Shown: one piece after another, positions 9,001 through 16,715 of the stretch | Layout of the letters: each line of letters opens with the position of its first letter | Position numbering within the stretch: the stretch's first letter is position 1 | Assembly (NCBI RefSeq): GCF_026015885.1 | Contig: NZ_JAPDUG010000001.1 | Location: 310,001 to 374,000, forward strand | DNA from: Halocynthiibacter sp. SDUM655004 | GTDB taxonomy: Bacteria; Pseudomonadota; Alphaproteobacteria; Rhodobacterales; Rhodobacteraceae | Direction: 5' to 3' | DNA: 64,000 nt | Made by a program: the position numbers and the translations under genes | Notes under the pieces: model-generated | The model's database searches: none | What the model saw: only the letters and a program-made list of their open reading frames with translations | What the model was told of the DNA's origin: nothing

Positions 9001-9812
9001 GAGCCAACGGCAAAAGACGTGCCGTTCAGGATTACGGATGGCGGAGCTTCTGAGAACAGATGTTCGAGCGTTGCAACCGATACTGGGTCTTTGAGCGAGG
9101 CGACAAAAACAGGAAGTGGATTCAATCCGCGGCGTAGGAGCGCTTTGACAAGGCGGTTGACCGGATTTAGTCCCGCGCCCTGCACCAAAGCACGATAAAA
9201 AACGATCGGAACAACGGGAGCGTCCGCAAGCCAGTTTTCTTGCGCGGCCTCTAGGTTTGCGATCCCTGTACCGGGCCAATAGACGCCAGCACGAAGGAGC
9301 GCGCGGGCAGGCTCTGGCTTTTCCGCTCCTGTGAGCATCGCCTTGGCGTACTCAAGGAAATGGCTGGCGTTTTCCGGCCCTCCCTCGACCATATAGGCCC
9401 AAAGCGCTTGGTAATCTTCGTCTGAAACTGTGGAGAGTTCGCGCAACTCCGCGTCTGGCTTATCGTCACCGGGAAGCGCCACAAAGGCAACGCCCGCCGC
9501 GTGAAGATGTGCGGCGTACTGCGTGAGGCCATACTTCCAATATCCCGCCCCACCAAGGCAGCGCGCAATCACCAATTTACTCTTCGCGGCGCAATTTTCG
9601 ATATGCAAATCCACAGACATCGGGTGCTGCAGATGCATGAGGCTCGCAAGCCGCAAGGTTGGCGGTGCGGCCATTTCGGAACGCGCTTCAGAGAGCGCGG
9701 CAAGTTCCGTGTCCGCGGCGGAGATAAACACGATATCCGCAGGGGTTTGCCCGAGGTCTACGGGCTCCGAGCCGTCAGAAATTGTGCCGGGTGTTGCCGC
9801 GAGAAGATGCAT
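6093..9812 (-). CDS. cobN: Aerobic cobaltochelatase subunit CobN
   Basis: A 1239-residue large subunit of the ATP-dependent cobaltochelatase CobNST, homologous to magnesium chelatase BchH/ChlH. It binds hydrogenobyrinic acid a,c-diamide and receives cobalt late in the aerobic pathway. The conserved segment HMGKHGNLEWLPGK and the GEGTQAKRRAQAVIVDHLTPP region are present. It is the last gene of the riboswitch-led minus-strand operon. Its ATG shares one base with the stop of the preceding GNAT gene. The CobS and CobT AAA+ partner subunits are not in the window. Confidence 0.96.
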   Translation of the reverse strand: MHLLAATPGTISDGSEPVDLGQTPADIVFISAADTELAALSEARSEMAAPPTLRLASLMHLQHPMSVDLHIENCAAKSKLVIARCLGGAGYWKYGLTQYAAHLHAAGVAFVALPGDDKPDAELRELSTVSDEDYQALWAYMVEGGPENASHFLEYAKAMLTGAEKPEPARALLRAGVYWPGTGIANLEAAQENWLADAPVVPIVFYRALVQGAGLNPVNRLVKALLRRGLNPLPVFVASLKDPVSVATLEHLFSEAPPSVILNGTSFAVGSPHQGDDQATNPFQMDAANEAPVFQIVFSASSEASWIEGANGLSARDIAMNVALPEVDGRILSRAVSFKGEAFFDEATECAIASYRAQGDRIDFVADLAANWADLRKTAAKDRRVALVLANYPNKDGRLANGVGLDAPAATCNTLNALTEAGYSTRDLPEDSDDLMQRILAGPTNWLTDRRVRTGGVDLSMADYQISYGALPHEVRAQIEERWGKPEADPFYEAGEVDCGRFKLSVLTFGNVVVGVQPARGYNIDPEDTYHSPDLVPPHNYLAFYFWLRHTFRAQAIVHMGKHGNLEWLPGKSVALSQECFPEAVFGPTPHIYPFIVNDPGEGTQAKRRAQAVIVDHLTPPLTRAESYGPLRDLEALVDEYYEAAGVDPRRIKHLKREILTLTSATGLGEDAGLSGEDEESDLAKLDAFLCELKEAQIRDGLHIFGESPTGRLERDLVQALVRVPRGDGTGADASLQRAIADDLALGFDPLNCDMAATWDSAKPDALGSVLADAWRSFGDTVERIELLASALIDGEAACPGPKSTTVLEGIKTNVRPSVAACGPAEMSGLLTALNGKFLPPAPSGAPTRGRLDTLPTGRNFYSVDSRAVPTPTAWALGWKSANLLIEKHLQDHGDWPRALLLTAWGTANMRTGGDDIAQALALMGVKPTWDAANRRVTGFEVLPQGVLGRPRVDVTLRVSGFFRDAFPQLIALVDSAARAVMELDEPADLNPARARLLAEGDQSAYRVFGSKPGAYGAGLQAMIDEHLWADKSDLAEAYLEWGSYAYGKNAEGTRARPQFESRLKQAEAIVQNQDNREHDLLDSDDYYQFEGGAAAAINTLQGQDRPIYHNDHSRPERPVIRTLDEEIARVVRSRVVNPKWIEGVMRHGYKGAFEMAATVDYMFAFAATTGAVKGHHFDAVHAAFLEDEDVRAFIEEHNAPALKEIAERLNEAIERGLWMPRSNSARALLETLARNTPN

Positions 9813-10264
9813 CAGAGAGGGCGTTCCATAAACAGGCTGAGCGGGTCATCCTCGTAGTCGCCGAAAGGGCCGCAATATGTAAACCCGTGTTTTTCATAAA
9901 GCTTATGTGCGGCAGTGAGGCTGTTTCCTGTCTCAAGCTTCAGCGTCTTCAAACCTTCGGCTCGCGCGGTTTCGATGAGTGCTTCCATAAGTTTATTTGC
10001 GACGCCACGGCCCCGCGCTTCGGAAGCGACGAACATCGATTTAACTTCGCCGTAGTCTCCCTTAAGCGCCACCGCACCGCAGCCGAGGGTATGTTCGCCG
10101 TCTTGCGCAACAAGAAACCGGATATCCTCGCCACAGAGAGCATCGACCGACAAGTAGTGGTTGGATTCCGCCGGAAACAACTCCTGCATCAGCGCATGGC
10201 TTGCTTCAAGCAATGCTTGCGCTTGCGGGGCGCGGGGATCACCGGTTTCGACCGTAATGCTCAC
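9812..10264 (-). CDS. GNAT-family N-acetyltransferase in the cobW-cobN operon
   Basis: A 150-residue GNAT protein. The acetyl-CoA binding segment is VKSMFVASEARGRGVANKLMEALIE, matching motif A (R/Q-x-x-G-x-G/A), and it ends in a C-terminal beta-rich motif B region. The substrate is not evident. Its start overlaps the cobW stop as ATGA and its stop overlaps the cobN start by one base, so all three genes should be translationally coupled. That placement suggests a role connected with cobalt or corrinoid metabolism, or simple operon hitch-hiking. The fold is secure, the role unknown. Confidence 0.85.
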   Translation of the reverse strand: MSITVETGDPRAPQAQALLEASHALMQELFPAESNHYLSVDALCGEDIRFLVAQDGEHTLGCGAVALKGDYGEVKSMFVASEARGRGVANKLMEALIETARAEGLKTLKLETGNSLTAAHKLYEKHGFTYCGPFGDYEDDPLSLFMERPL

Positions 10265-11328
10265 GCTTGAAGAGCCTTTTCAATGGACGCGCGGTCAAGC
10301 CCGCTTTCGCCAATGACGACAAGTCGCGTTTCGCGAGGCGCTGCGCCGAAAGGCTGGTCAAAGTAGGTGTCCACTCGTGGGCCAACAGCCTGAAGCGTGA
10401 GGCGCATCGGCTTCCCTTCGACAGCGGCAAATCCTTTGAGACGCAAAATATTGTTCTGACGGATCACATCGGCGACTTGCTCGGCAAAAGCGTTCGGGTC
10501 TTTGATTTCGCCACGGGCAACAACAAAGCTCTCAAACTCGTCGTGACCATGCGCGTGCTCATGGTCGTGGTGATGATCGTCGTGGTCATCATGGTCGTGG
10601 TGATGGTGGTGGATTTCGTGGCGCGAAGACAGGTCGCTCTCCGCACCAATGCCCTGACCAAGCAGCACATCAACGGGCAAAGCGCCCATCGTGGATTTCA
10701 CAACCTGAACCCCATCGCGGCTTTCGGTGCGAAGTTTGCCGACGAGCACGGAAGCGTCCTCCTCGCCCAACAGGTCAGCCTTGTTCACGACAATCATATC
10801 CGCACAGGCGATTTGGTCTTCGAACAGTTCCGAGAGAGGCGTCTCATGGTCGAGGTTTTCATCCAGTTTGCGCTGGGCATCGACGGCGGCAACGTTATGG
10901 GCAAATTGCCCGTCAGCAACGGCACGGCCGTCCACCACAGTCACAACGCCATCGACGGTAACTTTGGTGGCGATTTCGGGCCAATTAAATGCGCGCACGA
11001 GTGGTTGAGGCAACGCAAGGCCAGATGTTTCGATAACGATGTGGTCGGGTGCATTTTCACGGGCGAGGAGCTTTTCCATCGTCGGGATAAAATCCTCAGC
11101 AACAGTACAGCAGATACAGCCGTTAGACAGCTCCATCACGTCATCATCGGTGCATGTTTCGTCACCGCATCCCTTGAGGATATCACCATCCACACCAAGA
11201 TCGCCGAATTCGTTGATGATAAGGGCAATGCGCTTGCCTTCGGCGTTTTGAAGCATGTGGCGGATCAGAGTGGTCTTCCCCGCTCCAAGAAAGCCGGTAA
11301 CGACGGTGGCTGGAATTTTTTGTGGCAT
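10261..11328 (-). CDS. cobW: CobW-type metal chaperone GTPase
   Basis: A 355-residue G3E GTPase of the CobW/COG0523 family, thought to deliver cobalt for B12 synthesis. Residues 11-20 form the Walker A (TGFLGAGKTT). The metal-site CICC lies at 71-74 and the guanine-specificity NKAD at about 182-185. A histidine/aspartate-rich insertion at about 237-262 probably binds metal ions. The C-terminal CobW_C domain follows. The ATG is preceded by GAGG. It lies 54 bases after cbtA in the riboswitch-led operon, the expected partner for a cobalt importer and chelatase. Confidence 0.95.
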   Translation of the reverse strand: MPQKIPATVVTGFLGAGKTTLIRHMLQNAEGKRIALIINEFGDLGVDGDILKGCGDETCTDDDVMELSNGCICCTVAEDFIPTMEKLLARENAPDHIVIETSGLALPQPLVRAFNWPEIATKVTVDGVVTVVDGRAVADGQFAHNVAAVDAQRKLDENLDHETPLSELFEDQIACADMIVVNKADLLGEEDASVLVGKLRTESRDGVQVVKSTMGALPVDVLLGQGIGAESDLSSRHEIHHHHHDHDDHDDHHHDHEHAHGHDEFESFVVARGEIKDPNAFAEQVADVIRQNNILRLKGFAAVEGKPMRLTLQAVGPRVDTYFDQPFGAAPRETRLVVIGESGLDRASIEKALQA

Positions 11329-11382
11329 GATGGCCTCGTTTGTTAGGCGTGACGCTCAGGGCTTAGGCTCCGAGCGTTATTT

Positions 11383-12099
11383 TTAAACTGCGTGTTTGTG
11401 CCAAGCGTACCCCGCAACGCCACCAAGAACCACCCAAGTGGCACAGGCAACCGCGAGGGTTCGCGAGACGAAAAGAGCGGCAAGTTCGGGCGGGGCGACA
11501 CCGGCATAGAAATCAAGATGCGGCGCGCCGATCACATGGGGCAGGGCGATGAATGCAGCGCCCGCAATTCCCCACCAGAGGTTGGCACCGAATGTAATCA
11601 TGCCGATCCCGACAGCGGTTGCGATCACGGTTGTGATCCACCACATCTGGCGCAGGGTGACATCATCCGCAGGTGTGCCAGGAAGCTCTGGATAAAGTCC
11701 GGCTGCTGGCGCGAGTTGGATTACAACAAAGCCCACAAGCCCCCAGATAAGTCCCGTTCTTGCATTGACTTCGAGCCCAGCCATCTGCGCCGTTCCGAAT
11801 GCCGCAGCAACGATCAGGCCAAATCCAGTGAACACAAGTACGTTCATCGCAACAGTCATTCCGTGCCGCGCAAGTTTTTCCGAAGTTGTCGGCGGCGCTT
11901 CCACCTCTTCTTCCTCTTCGGATGCGGTTACATCTTCACCGTCCACGATCAAAACACCGGCGTAATGCGATTTCGCACCGGTTTCGTATTCCTCACCCTC
12001 AAGAAGCAGAGGGGTGACGAGCCAAAACTGAAGCAGCGCGGAAATCAACCCTGCGATCAGACCAGCGTACAGCGCGCTGGAAAAAATTTGTTTGAACAT
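11383..12099 (-). CDS. cbtA: Predicted cobalt transporter subunit CbtA
   Basis: A 238-residue integral membrane protein with about five hydrophobic segments, matching CbtA. I start it at the ATG at 12099, four bases after cbtB, giving the N-terminus MFKQIFSSALYAG. The longer open frame upstream overlaps cbtB and is not credible. An acidic stretch lies in the first loop (SEEEEEVEAPP). CbtA with the small His-rich CbtB forms a predicted cobalt permease, typically controlled by cobalamin riboswitches, exactly as here. Confidence 0.92.
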   Translation of the reverse strand: MFKQIFSSALYAGLIAGLISALLQFWLVTPLLLEGEEYETGAKSHYAGVLIVDGEDVTASEEEEEVEAPPTTSEKLARHGMTVAMNVLVFTGFGLIVAAAFGTAQMAGLEVNARTGLIWGLVGFVVIQLAPAAGLYPELPGTPADDVTLRQMWWITTVIATAVGIGMITFGANLWWGIAGAAFIALPHVIGAPHLDFYAGVAPPELAALFVSRTLAVACATWVVLGGVAGYAWHKHAV

Positions 12100-12103
12100 C
12101 TGC

Positions 12104-12307
12104 TTAGTGGCAGGGGAACGCGACTGCGTGACGTGTGTCGTGTGCTGCGTCGTGCAGAACAGCAGACTGTGCAAAGCCAGCCGCGCCAATCAGCATTACA
12201 CCCGCAAGAGCCGCCGCAAAGATCGGCAGGAATGCAAGGTTTGCTTTTTCCGCAGGAGCCGTGGCCGCTTGAGCTACTACTCTGGGTTCGTTCAGATCGT
12301 TCTTCAT
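12104..12307 (-). CDS. cbtB: Predicted cobalt transporter subunit CbtB
   Basis: A 67-residue protein with one transmembrane helix (about residues 24-46) and a C-terminal histidine cluster (HDAAHDTRHAVAFPCH), the hallmark of CbtB and a probable cobalt-binding site. The ATG at 12307 has an ideal AAGGAG four bases upstream. It is the first gene after the cobalamin riboswitch and lies four bases before cbtA. Its role is cobalt capture for the CbtA permease. Confidence 0.94.
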   Translation of the reverse strand: MKNDLNEPRVVAQAATAPAEKANLAFLPIFAAALAGVMLIGAAGFAQSAVLHDAAHDTRHAVAFPCH

Positions 12308-12344
12308 ATGTCTCCTTTTCCCGTCACACCCGACGGTTGGCTAA

Positions 12345-12545
12345 ACTCTACGCAAGGCTGGTCTCCTGGCTCGCGGGTCGCTGCGCTGTGTCGCCTTCCC
12401 GGATTGCTCCAGTGACATATGACACGCGCTCGCCGCATACAGTCGCGGGGGCGGCTGTGGCCTCTGGTCCCTGTTTGGGTCACCATCACCACATTCCCAT
12501 TTATCCCCAACCGCTCAAGCGGCGCTATGGGGATACCATGCAAGG
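12345..12545 (-). ncRNA. Cobalamin riboswitch
   Basis: Read on the minus strand, the region shows the conserved cobalamin aptamer elements in order: GGGAAtGTGGTGa, then the GCCCCCGCgACTGTA core, a GTCACTGG segment, CGGGAAGGC, and the B12 box AGCCAGGAGACCAGCC at 12371-12356. It ends about 40 bases before the cbtB ATG, whose Shine-Dalgarno lies at about 12312-12317. High adenosylcobalamin is expected to repress cbtB-cbtA-cobW-GNAT-cobN, probably at translation initiation since no U-run terminator is visible. The outer edges are approximate. Confidence 0.95.
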
Positions 12546-12683
12546 CTATGTGACGGTTTTTGCGCGGGTGGGTCAAGCTGCATTTGGCATCCCCGATGAA
12601 AATATGGCGGATGGCAGCGCAAACATGCATGGCAATTCACATTCTGCCTTGCAGGACCGTGAAAGAATGCCCCAACTACTCCC

Positions 12684-13121
12684 ATGACACATCCAACACT
12701 CCGCCCTGCAACACATGATGATTCGGAGGCCATCCGCACTTGTATTGCTGACGCATTTACCAAGGCTCGCGCCGAGATTTCTGACTTTCCTGATGTCACC
12801 TTTGGCATCGAAGAGAGCATCGGGGCGGGGCTTGCATTTGTAGCCGAAGCGGAAGGCTGTGTTTGTGGCGCGCTGACTGTGCATGTCACCGACGATTACC
12901 TCAAAGTTGAGGTTGTCGCGGTGGACAGCGCCTATCGCGGTTTTGGCATTGGACGATTGCTCATGGAATTTGCAGTTCAAGAGGCCAAGCGCCGCGGCGT
13001 CAGGGAGCTTCGACTACGTACGCATATCTTGATGCCAGAGAATGTCGCTCTGTATCAGCATCTGGGTTGGGAAGTTACTTCGGAAGATGAAACCGGAGTT
13101 AATATGGCCTTTAAACTTTAA
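12684..13121 (+). CDS. GNAT-family N-acetyltransferase
   Basis: A 145-residue GNAT protein with the acetyl-CoA motif VEVVAVDSAYRGFGIGRLLMEFAVQEAKRRG and a terminal NVALYQHLGW motif B. The substrate is unknown. It is divergent from the riboswitch-led cob operon and monocistronic; a weak ribosome-binding site precedes the ATG at 12684. It is not closely similar to the GNAT between cobW and cobN, so the two are probably unrelated in function. Confidence 0.85.
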   Translation: MTHPTLRPATHDDSEAIRTCIADAFTKARAEISDFPDVTFGIEESIGAGLAFVAEAEGCVCGALTVHVTDDYLKVEVVAVDSAYRGFGIGRLLMEFAVQEAKRRGVRELRLRTHILMPENVALYQHLGWEVTSEDETGVNMAFKL

Positions 13122-13189
13122 AATGCGGCCGTCAGACGCAATATCTTGTGGATAACTCCGCCGATTATAGCAGATAGTGGGGTAAACCG

Positions 13190-13218
13190 TTGACACACAC
13201 CCCCTCTGGCCCAAACGA
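13190..13218 (+). promoter_or_regulatory. Candidate smc promoter
   Basis: TTGACA at 13190-13195 is a consensus -35 box, and 17 bases later there is a weak -10-like AAACGA (13213-13218). Transcription would begin near 13225, downstream of the in-frame ATG at 13218. This supports the TTG at 13254 as the smc start. The -10 is poor, so this is tentative. Confidence 0.35.
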
Positions 13219-13253
13219 TGGTGTATCTGGAGGAATCACTTAAAGGTGCGCGT

Positions 13254-16200
13254 TTGCAGTTTTCCAAACTCAAGCTGAACGGTTTCAAAAGCTTCGTTGA
13301 CCCAACCGATCTTATCATCGCGGATGGGCTGACGGGGGTTGTCGGGCCGAACGGGTGCGGGAAATCCAACCTGCTTGAGGCGCTGCGATGGGTGATGGGC
13401 GAGACCCGCCCCAAAGCGATGCGCGGCGGCGGCATGGAAGATGTGATTTTTGCCGGAACCGCAACACGGCCTGCGCGCAACTTCGCCGAAGTGTCGCTCA
13501 CCATTGATAACAGCGATCGCCTCGCGCCCTCGGGGTTCAATGATTCCGATACGCTTGATGTGGTGCGGCGGATTACGCGCGATGCGGGCTCTGCGTTCAA
13601 GGCCAACACCAAGGATGTGCGCGCCCGCGATATTCAGATGCTCTTTGCCGATGCCTCGACCGGCTCGCACTCTCCTGCGCTTGTCCGTCAGGGCCAGATT
13701 GCGGAGTTGATCAACGCCAAGCCCAAAGCGCGGCGGCGTATCCTCGAAGAAGCCGCAGGGATCTCGGGGCTTTACCAACGGCGGCACGAAGCCGAACTCA
13801 AACTTAAGGGCACGGAAACCAACCTGTCGCGGGTTGAAGATGTGGTTGAACAACTTGCCAGCCAGCTTGGTCAATTGGCGCGGCAAGCGCGTCAGGCAGC
13901 GCGTTATCGCTCCATTGGCGAGGAGTTGCGGCACGCAGAGGGGCTTCTGCTCTATCGCCGCTGGAAAGAGGCGGACGAGGCCCGCGCAACTGCGCAGGCT
14001 GATTTGACCGAGCGCACGAAGCTGGCAGGAGCCGCAGAGGGAGAAGCAAGAACAGCGGCGAAGGCTCGCGCCGCCGCCGAAGACCGTTTGCCTCCGTTGC
14101 GCGAAGAAGAAACCATCGCAGCCGCCGTTTTGACCCGATTGCAAAACCAGCGTGAAGCGCTGTCCGAGCAAGAGGCGCGCGCAATTGAAACAATTGAAAC
14201 TCTAACGCGGCGTATTGAGCAACTTGCCCACGACAAATCCCGTGAGCAGGAGCTGAACAAGGACGCAGGCGAGACAATTGAGCGGCTTGAATGGGAGCAA
14301 AACCAGCTTGCCGCCGCTGCCGAAGGATACGCCGAAAAGCTCGAAGAAAGCGCCAACGCGGCCTCTGATGCCGCAAGTGTTTTGCAGGAACGCGAGGCCG
14401 CGATTGGGCAACTCACCGAGGATGTCGCACGGCTTGCGGCGCGTCACCAATCGGCGCGGCGGTTGGTTGAGGACAACCAGAAAACCCTTGATCGCAGCGA
14501 AGGAGAGGCCGCTCGGGCGCGGGAAGCTTCTGCCCTCGCCAAAGCCGCTCTGACCAAGGCCGCTCAAGACTTCACAACAGCAGAGCAAGCACAAGATGCG
14601 GCCGCATCAGCAGCGAAAGTTGCAGAAGAAACGCTGATTGCCTGTGACAATGCCCGAGCCACCGCACAGAGCCGCGAAGCAGAAGCCCGCGCAGAACGCA
14701 GCGAGGCGGAGGGTGAAGCAAATGCGTTGCGGGCTGAAGTTTCCGCGCTTGCCAAGCTCGTGGAGCGAGACACTGCTGAAGGCGGTCAGGTCTTGGACGA
14801 ATTGCGCGTTGAGGGTGGCTATGAGAAGGCGCTTGGGGCTGCTCTCGCTGATGACTTGCGCGCGCCATCTGTTGGGCCTGAGGCTGTATCTGGCTGGGCG
14901 ACGTTGCCGGGATATTCCGCGCCACAAGGATTGCCCGAGGGCGTTTTGGCGCTGACCAATCACGTTACCGTGCCTGAAGTTTTGGTTCGTCGTATGGGGC
15001 AAGTCGGGCTCGTTGATAAAGCCGACGGGCCGCGCCTTCAGCCCGAGTTGAAGCCCGGTCAGCGGCTTGTAAGCATTGAGGGCGATCTTTGGCGCTGGGA
15101 TGGGTTTCGTGCGGGTGCTGAGGATGCGCCGAGTGCTGCTGCGCTTCGGTTGCAGCAACTTAACCGCCTCGTGGAACTTAAACGCGATCTGGAAGAAGCA
15201 AGCGCGCGCGGCGACGGCGCGAAACGGGCGCATGAGATGCTGTCCGAAGAACTTGCGCGCTGCACGCGTGAGGATCAGGAAGCCCGAGAAGCGCGTAAGA
15301 ACGCTGACCGTGCCCTGACCGAAGCAGCGCGCGCCCTGTCGCGCGCGGAAGCTGACCGCAACATTGCCGAGGGTAAACTTGAGAGTTTGTCGATGGCCGT
15401 GTCCCGCCACGAAGAAGAGGCAATGGAAGCGCGTACGCGCGTGAAGGAAGCTGAAACCGCGCTTGCAGACCTGGGTGATCTGGACGCCGCCCGTGCTGAG
15501 GTCGAGGACGTGAAAATGACCGTCGAGGCCGCGCGGATGACAATGATGTCCAAGCGCTCCGCATACGAGGAATTGCGCCGTGAGGGCGATGCCCGCACAA
15601 AGCGTCGGCAGGAGATCACGAAAGAAATTAGCGGCTGGCGGCTTCGTTTGGAGAACGCTGAGAAGCGGATCGGCGAGCTTGAGGAACGCCGTGTTGCAAG
15701 CGAGGCCGAGTTGAAAGAGGCCAGTGCTGCACCTGAGGAAATCGCGGCCAAACGCGAAGAACTTGCCGGAGCGATCGACACCGCCGAAAAACGCCGCCAA
15801 GAGGCCGCGGATAAGCTGGCGATCGGAGAAACAGAGCTTCGTGAGGCGATCAATGCCGAGCGTGATGCAGAGCGCGCTGCCAGTGAGGCCCGCGAAAGCC
15901 GCGCACGCGCTGAAGCGCGCGCCGACGCGGCCCGTGAAACCGTTGCTTATGCCGCCGAGCGAATTTCCGAGGCGATGGAAACTACGCCACAAGACTTGCT
16001 TGCGACTCTGGATGCTGATCCAGAGAAAATGCCGTCGGCGGAGAGCATTGAGGCTGATGTAAACCGCCTTAAACGGCAGAGGGACTCGCTCGGTGCGGTG
16101 AACCTACGGGCCGAAGAGGACGCAAAAGAAATTCAGGAAGAGCACGACAACCTCGTGTCGGAGAAAGCGGATCTGGACGAGGCAATCCGCAAGTTGCGAA

Positions 16201-16709
16201 CAGGCATTGCCAGCCTGAATAAAGAAGGCCGCGAGCGTTTGCTGACGGCGTTTGAACAAGTGAATAGCAACTTTACTCTGCTGTTCCGACACCTGTTCGG
16301 AGGCGGAGAGGCCAACCTTGTATTGGTCGAATCCGATGACCCGCTTGAAGCAGGACTTGAGATTATGTGCCAGCCACCGGGCAAGAAACTCAGCACATTG
16401 AGCCTGCTTTCTGGCGGTGAACAGACCCTGACGGCCATGGCGCTGATCTTTGCGGTTTTCCTCGCGAATCCAGCTCCGATCTGTGTTCTCGATGAGGTGG
16501 ACGCGCCGCTTGATGATGCGAACGTCACCCGTTTTTGTGACCTGTTGGATGAAATGACCCGCCGCACAGAAACACGCTTCCTGATCATCACACACCATGC
16601 GGTGACGATGGCGCGGATGGATCGGCTCTTTGGTGTCACAATGGCCGAGCAGGGCGTAAGTCAGCTTGTGTCTGTGGACCTCAAAAAAGCCGAAGCGCTG
16701 GTCGCTTAG
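13254..16709 (+). CDS. smc: Chromosome segregation ATPase SMC
   Basis: With the TTG start at 13254 (AAAGG upstream) the protein is 1151 residues and begins QFSKLKLNGFKSFVDPTDL, the family-typical N-terminus. The ATG at 13218 would add 12 unusual residues. Walker A is GPNGCGKSNLLEAL near residue 30, followed by a long coiled coil. The hinge is around residues 510-630 (GYEKALGAALADDL to RWDGFRAG). A second coiled coil precedes the signature LSGGEQTLTAMAL and Walker B PICVLDEVDAPLDD. With ScpA/ScpB, not in this window, it compacts and segregates the chromosome. It is convergent with the transglycosylase gene, six bases apart. Confidence 0.95.
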   Translation: MQFSKLKLNGFKSFVDPTDLIIADGLTGVVGPNGCGKSNLLEALRWVMGETRPKAMRGGGMEDVIFAGTATRPARNFAEVSLTIDNSDRLAPSGFNDSDTLDVVRRITRDAGSAFKANTKDVRARDIQMLFADASTGSHSPALVRQGQIAELINAKPKARRRILEEAAGISGLYQRRHEAELKLKGTETNLSRVEDVVEQLASQLGQLARQARQAARYRSIGEELRHAEGLLLYRRWKEADEARATAQADLTERTKLAGAAEGEARTAAKARAAAEDRLPPLREEETIAAAVLTRLQNQREALSEQEARAIETIETLTRRIEQLAHDKSREQELNKDAGETIERLEWEQNQLAAAAEGYAEKLEESANAASDAASVLQEREAAIGQLTEDVARLAARHQSARRLVEDNQKTLDRSEGEAARAREASALAKAALTKAAQDFTTAEQAQDAAASAAKVAEETLIACDNARATAQSREAEARAERSEAEGEANALRAEVSALAKLVERDTAEGGQVLDELRVEGGYEKALGAALADDLRAPSVGPEAVSGWATLPGYSAPQGLPEGVLALTNHVTVPEVLVRRMGQVGLVDKADGPRLQPELKPGQRLVSIEGDLWRWDGFRAGAEDAPSAAALRLQQLNRLVELKRDLEEASARGDGAKRAHEMLSEELARCTREDQEAREARKNADRALTEAARALSRAEADRNIAEGKLESLSMAVSRHEEEAMEARTRVKEAETALADLGDLDAARAEVEDVKMTVEAARMTMMSKRSAYEELRREGDARTKRRQEITKEISGWRLRLENAEKRIGELEERRVASEAELKEASAAPEEIAAKREELAGAIDTAEKRRQEAADKLAIGETELREAINAERDAERAASEARESRARAEARADAARETVAYAAERISEAMETTPQDLLATLDADPEKMPSAESIEADVNRLKRQRDSLGAVNLRAEEDAKEIQEEHDNLVSEKADLDEAIRKLRTGIASLNKEGRERLLTAFEQVNSNFTLLFRHLFGGGEANLVLVESDDPLEAGLEIMCQPPGKKLSTLSLLSGGEQTLTAMALIFAVFLANPAPICVLDEVDAPLDDANVTRFCDLLDEMTRRTETRFLIITHHAVTMARMDRLFGVTMAEQGVSQLVSVDLKKAEALVA

Positions 16710-16715
16710 TCCTGT

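Noticed and set aside
10540-10622. Low-complexity CAT/GTG-like tandem repeat on the DNA level
   Set aside because: It is simply the codons of the His/Asp-rich metal-binding stretch of CobW; the similar run at 22731-22850 is the CbiX tail.
10267-11346. 359-codon plus-strand open frame opposite cobW
   Set aside because: Fully antisense to cobW, with the Val/Met-rich part being the complement of the His-rich insertion.
11392-12687. 431-codon plus-strand open frame across cbtA, cbtB and the riboswitch
   Set aside because: Antisense to two well-supported genes and a structured RNA; composition is Arg/Ser/Cys-rich noise.
14607-15992. 461-codon minus-strand open frame inside smc
   Set aside because: A codon-bias shadow of the GC-rich coiled-coil coding region; no ribosome-binding site and no recognisable protein features.
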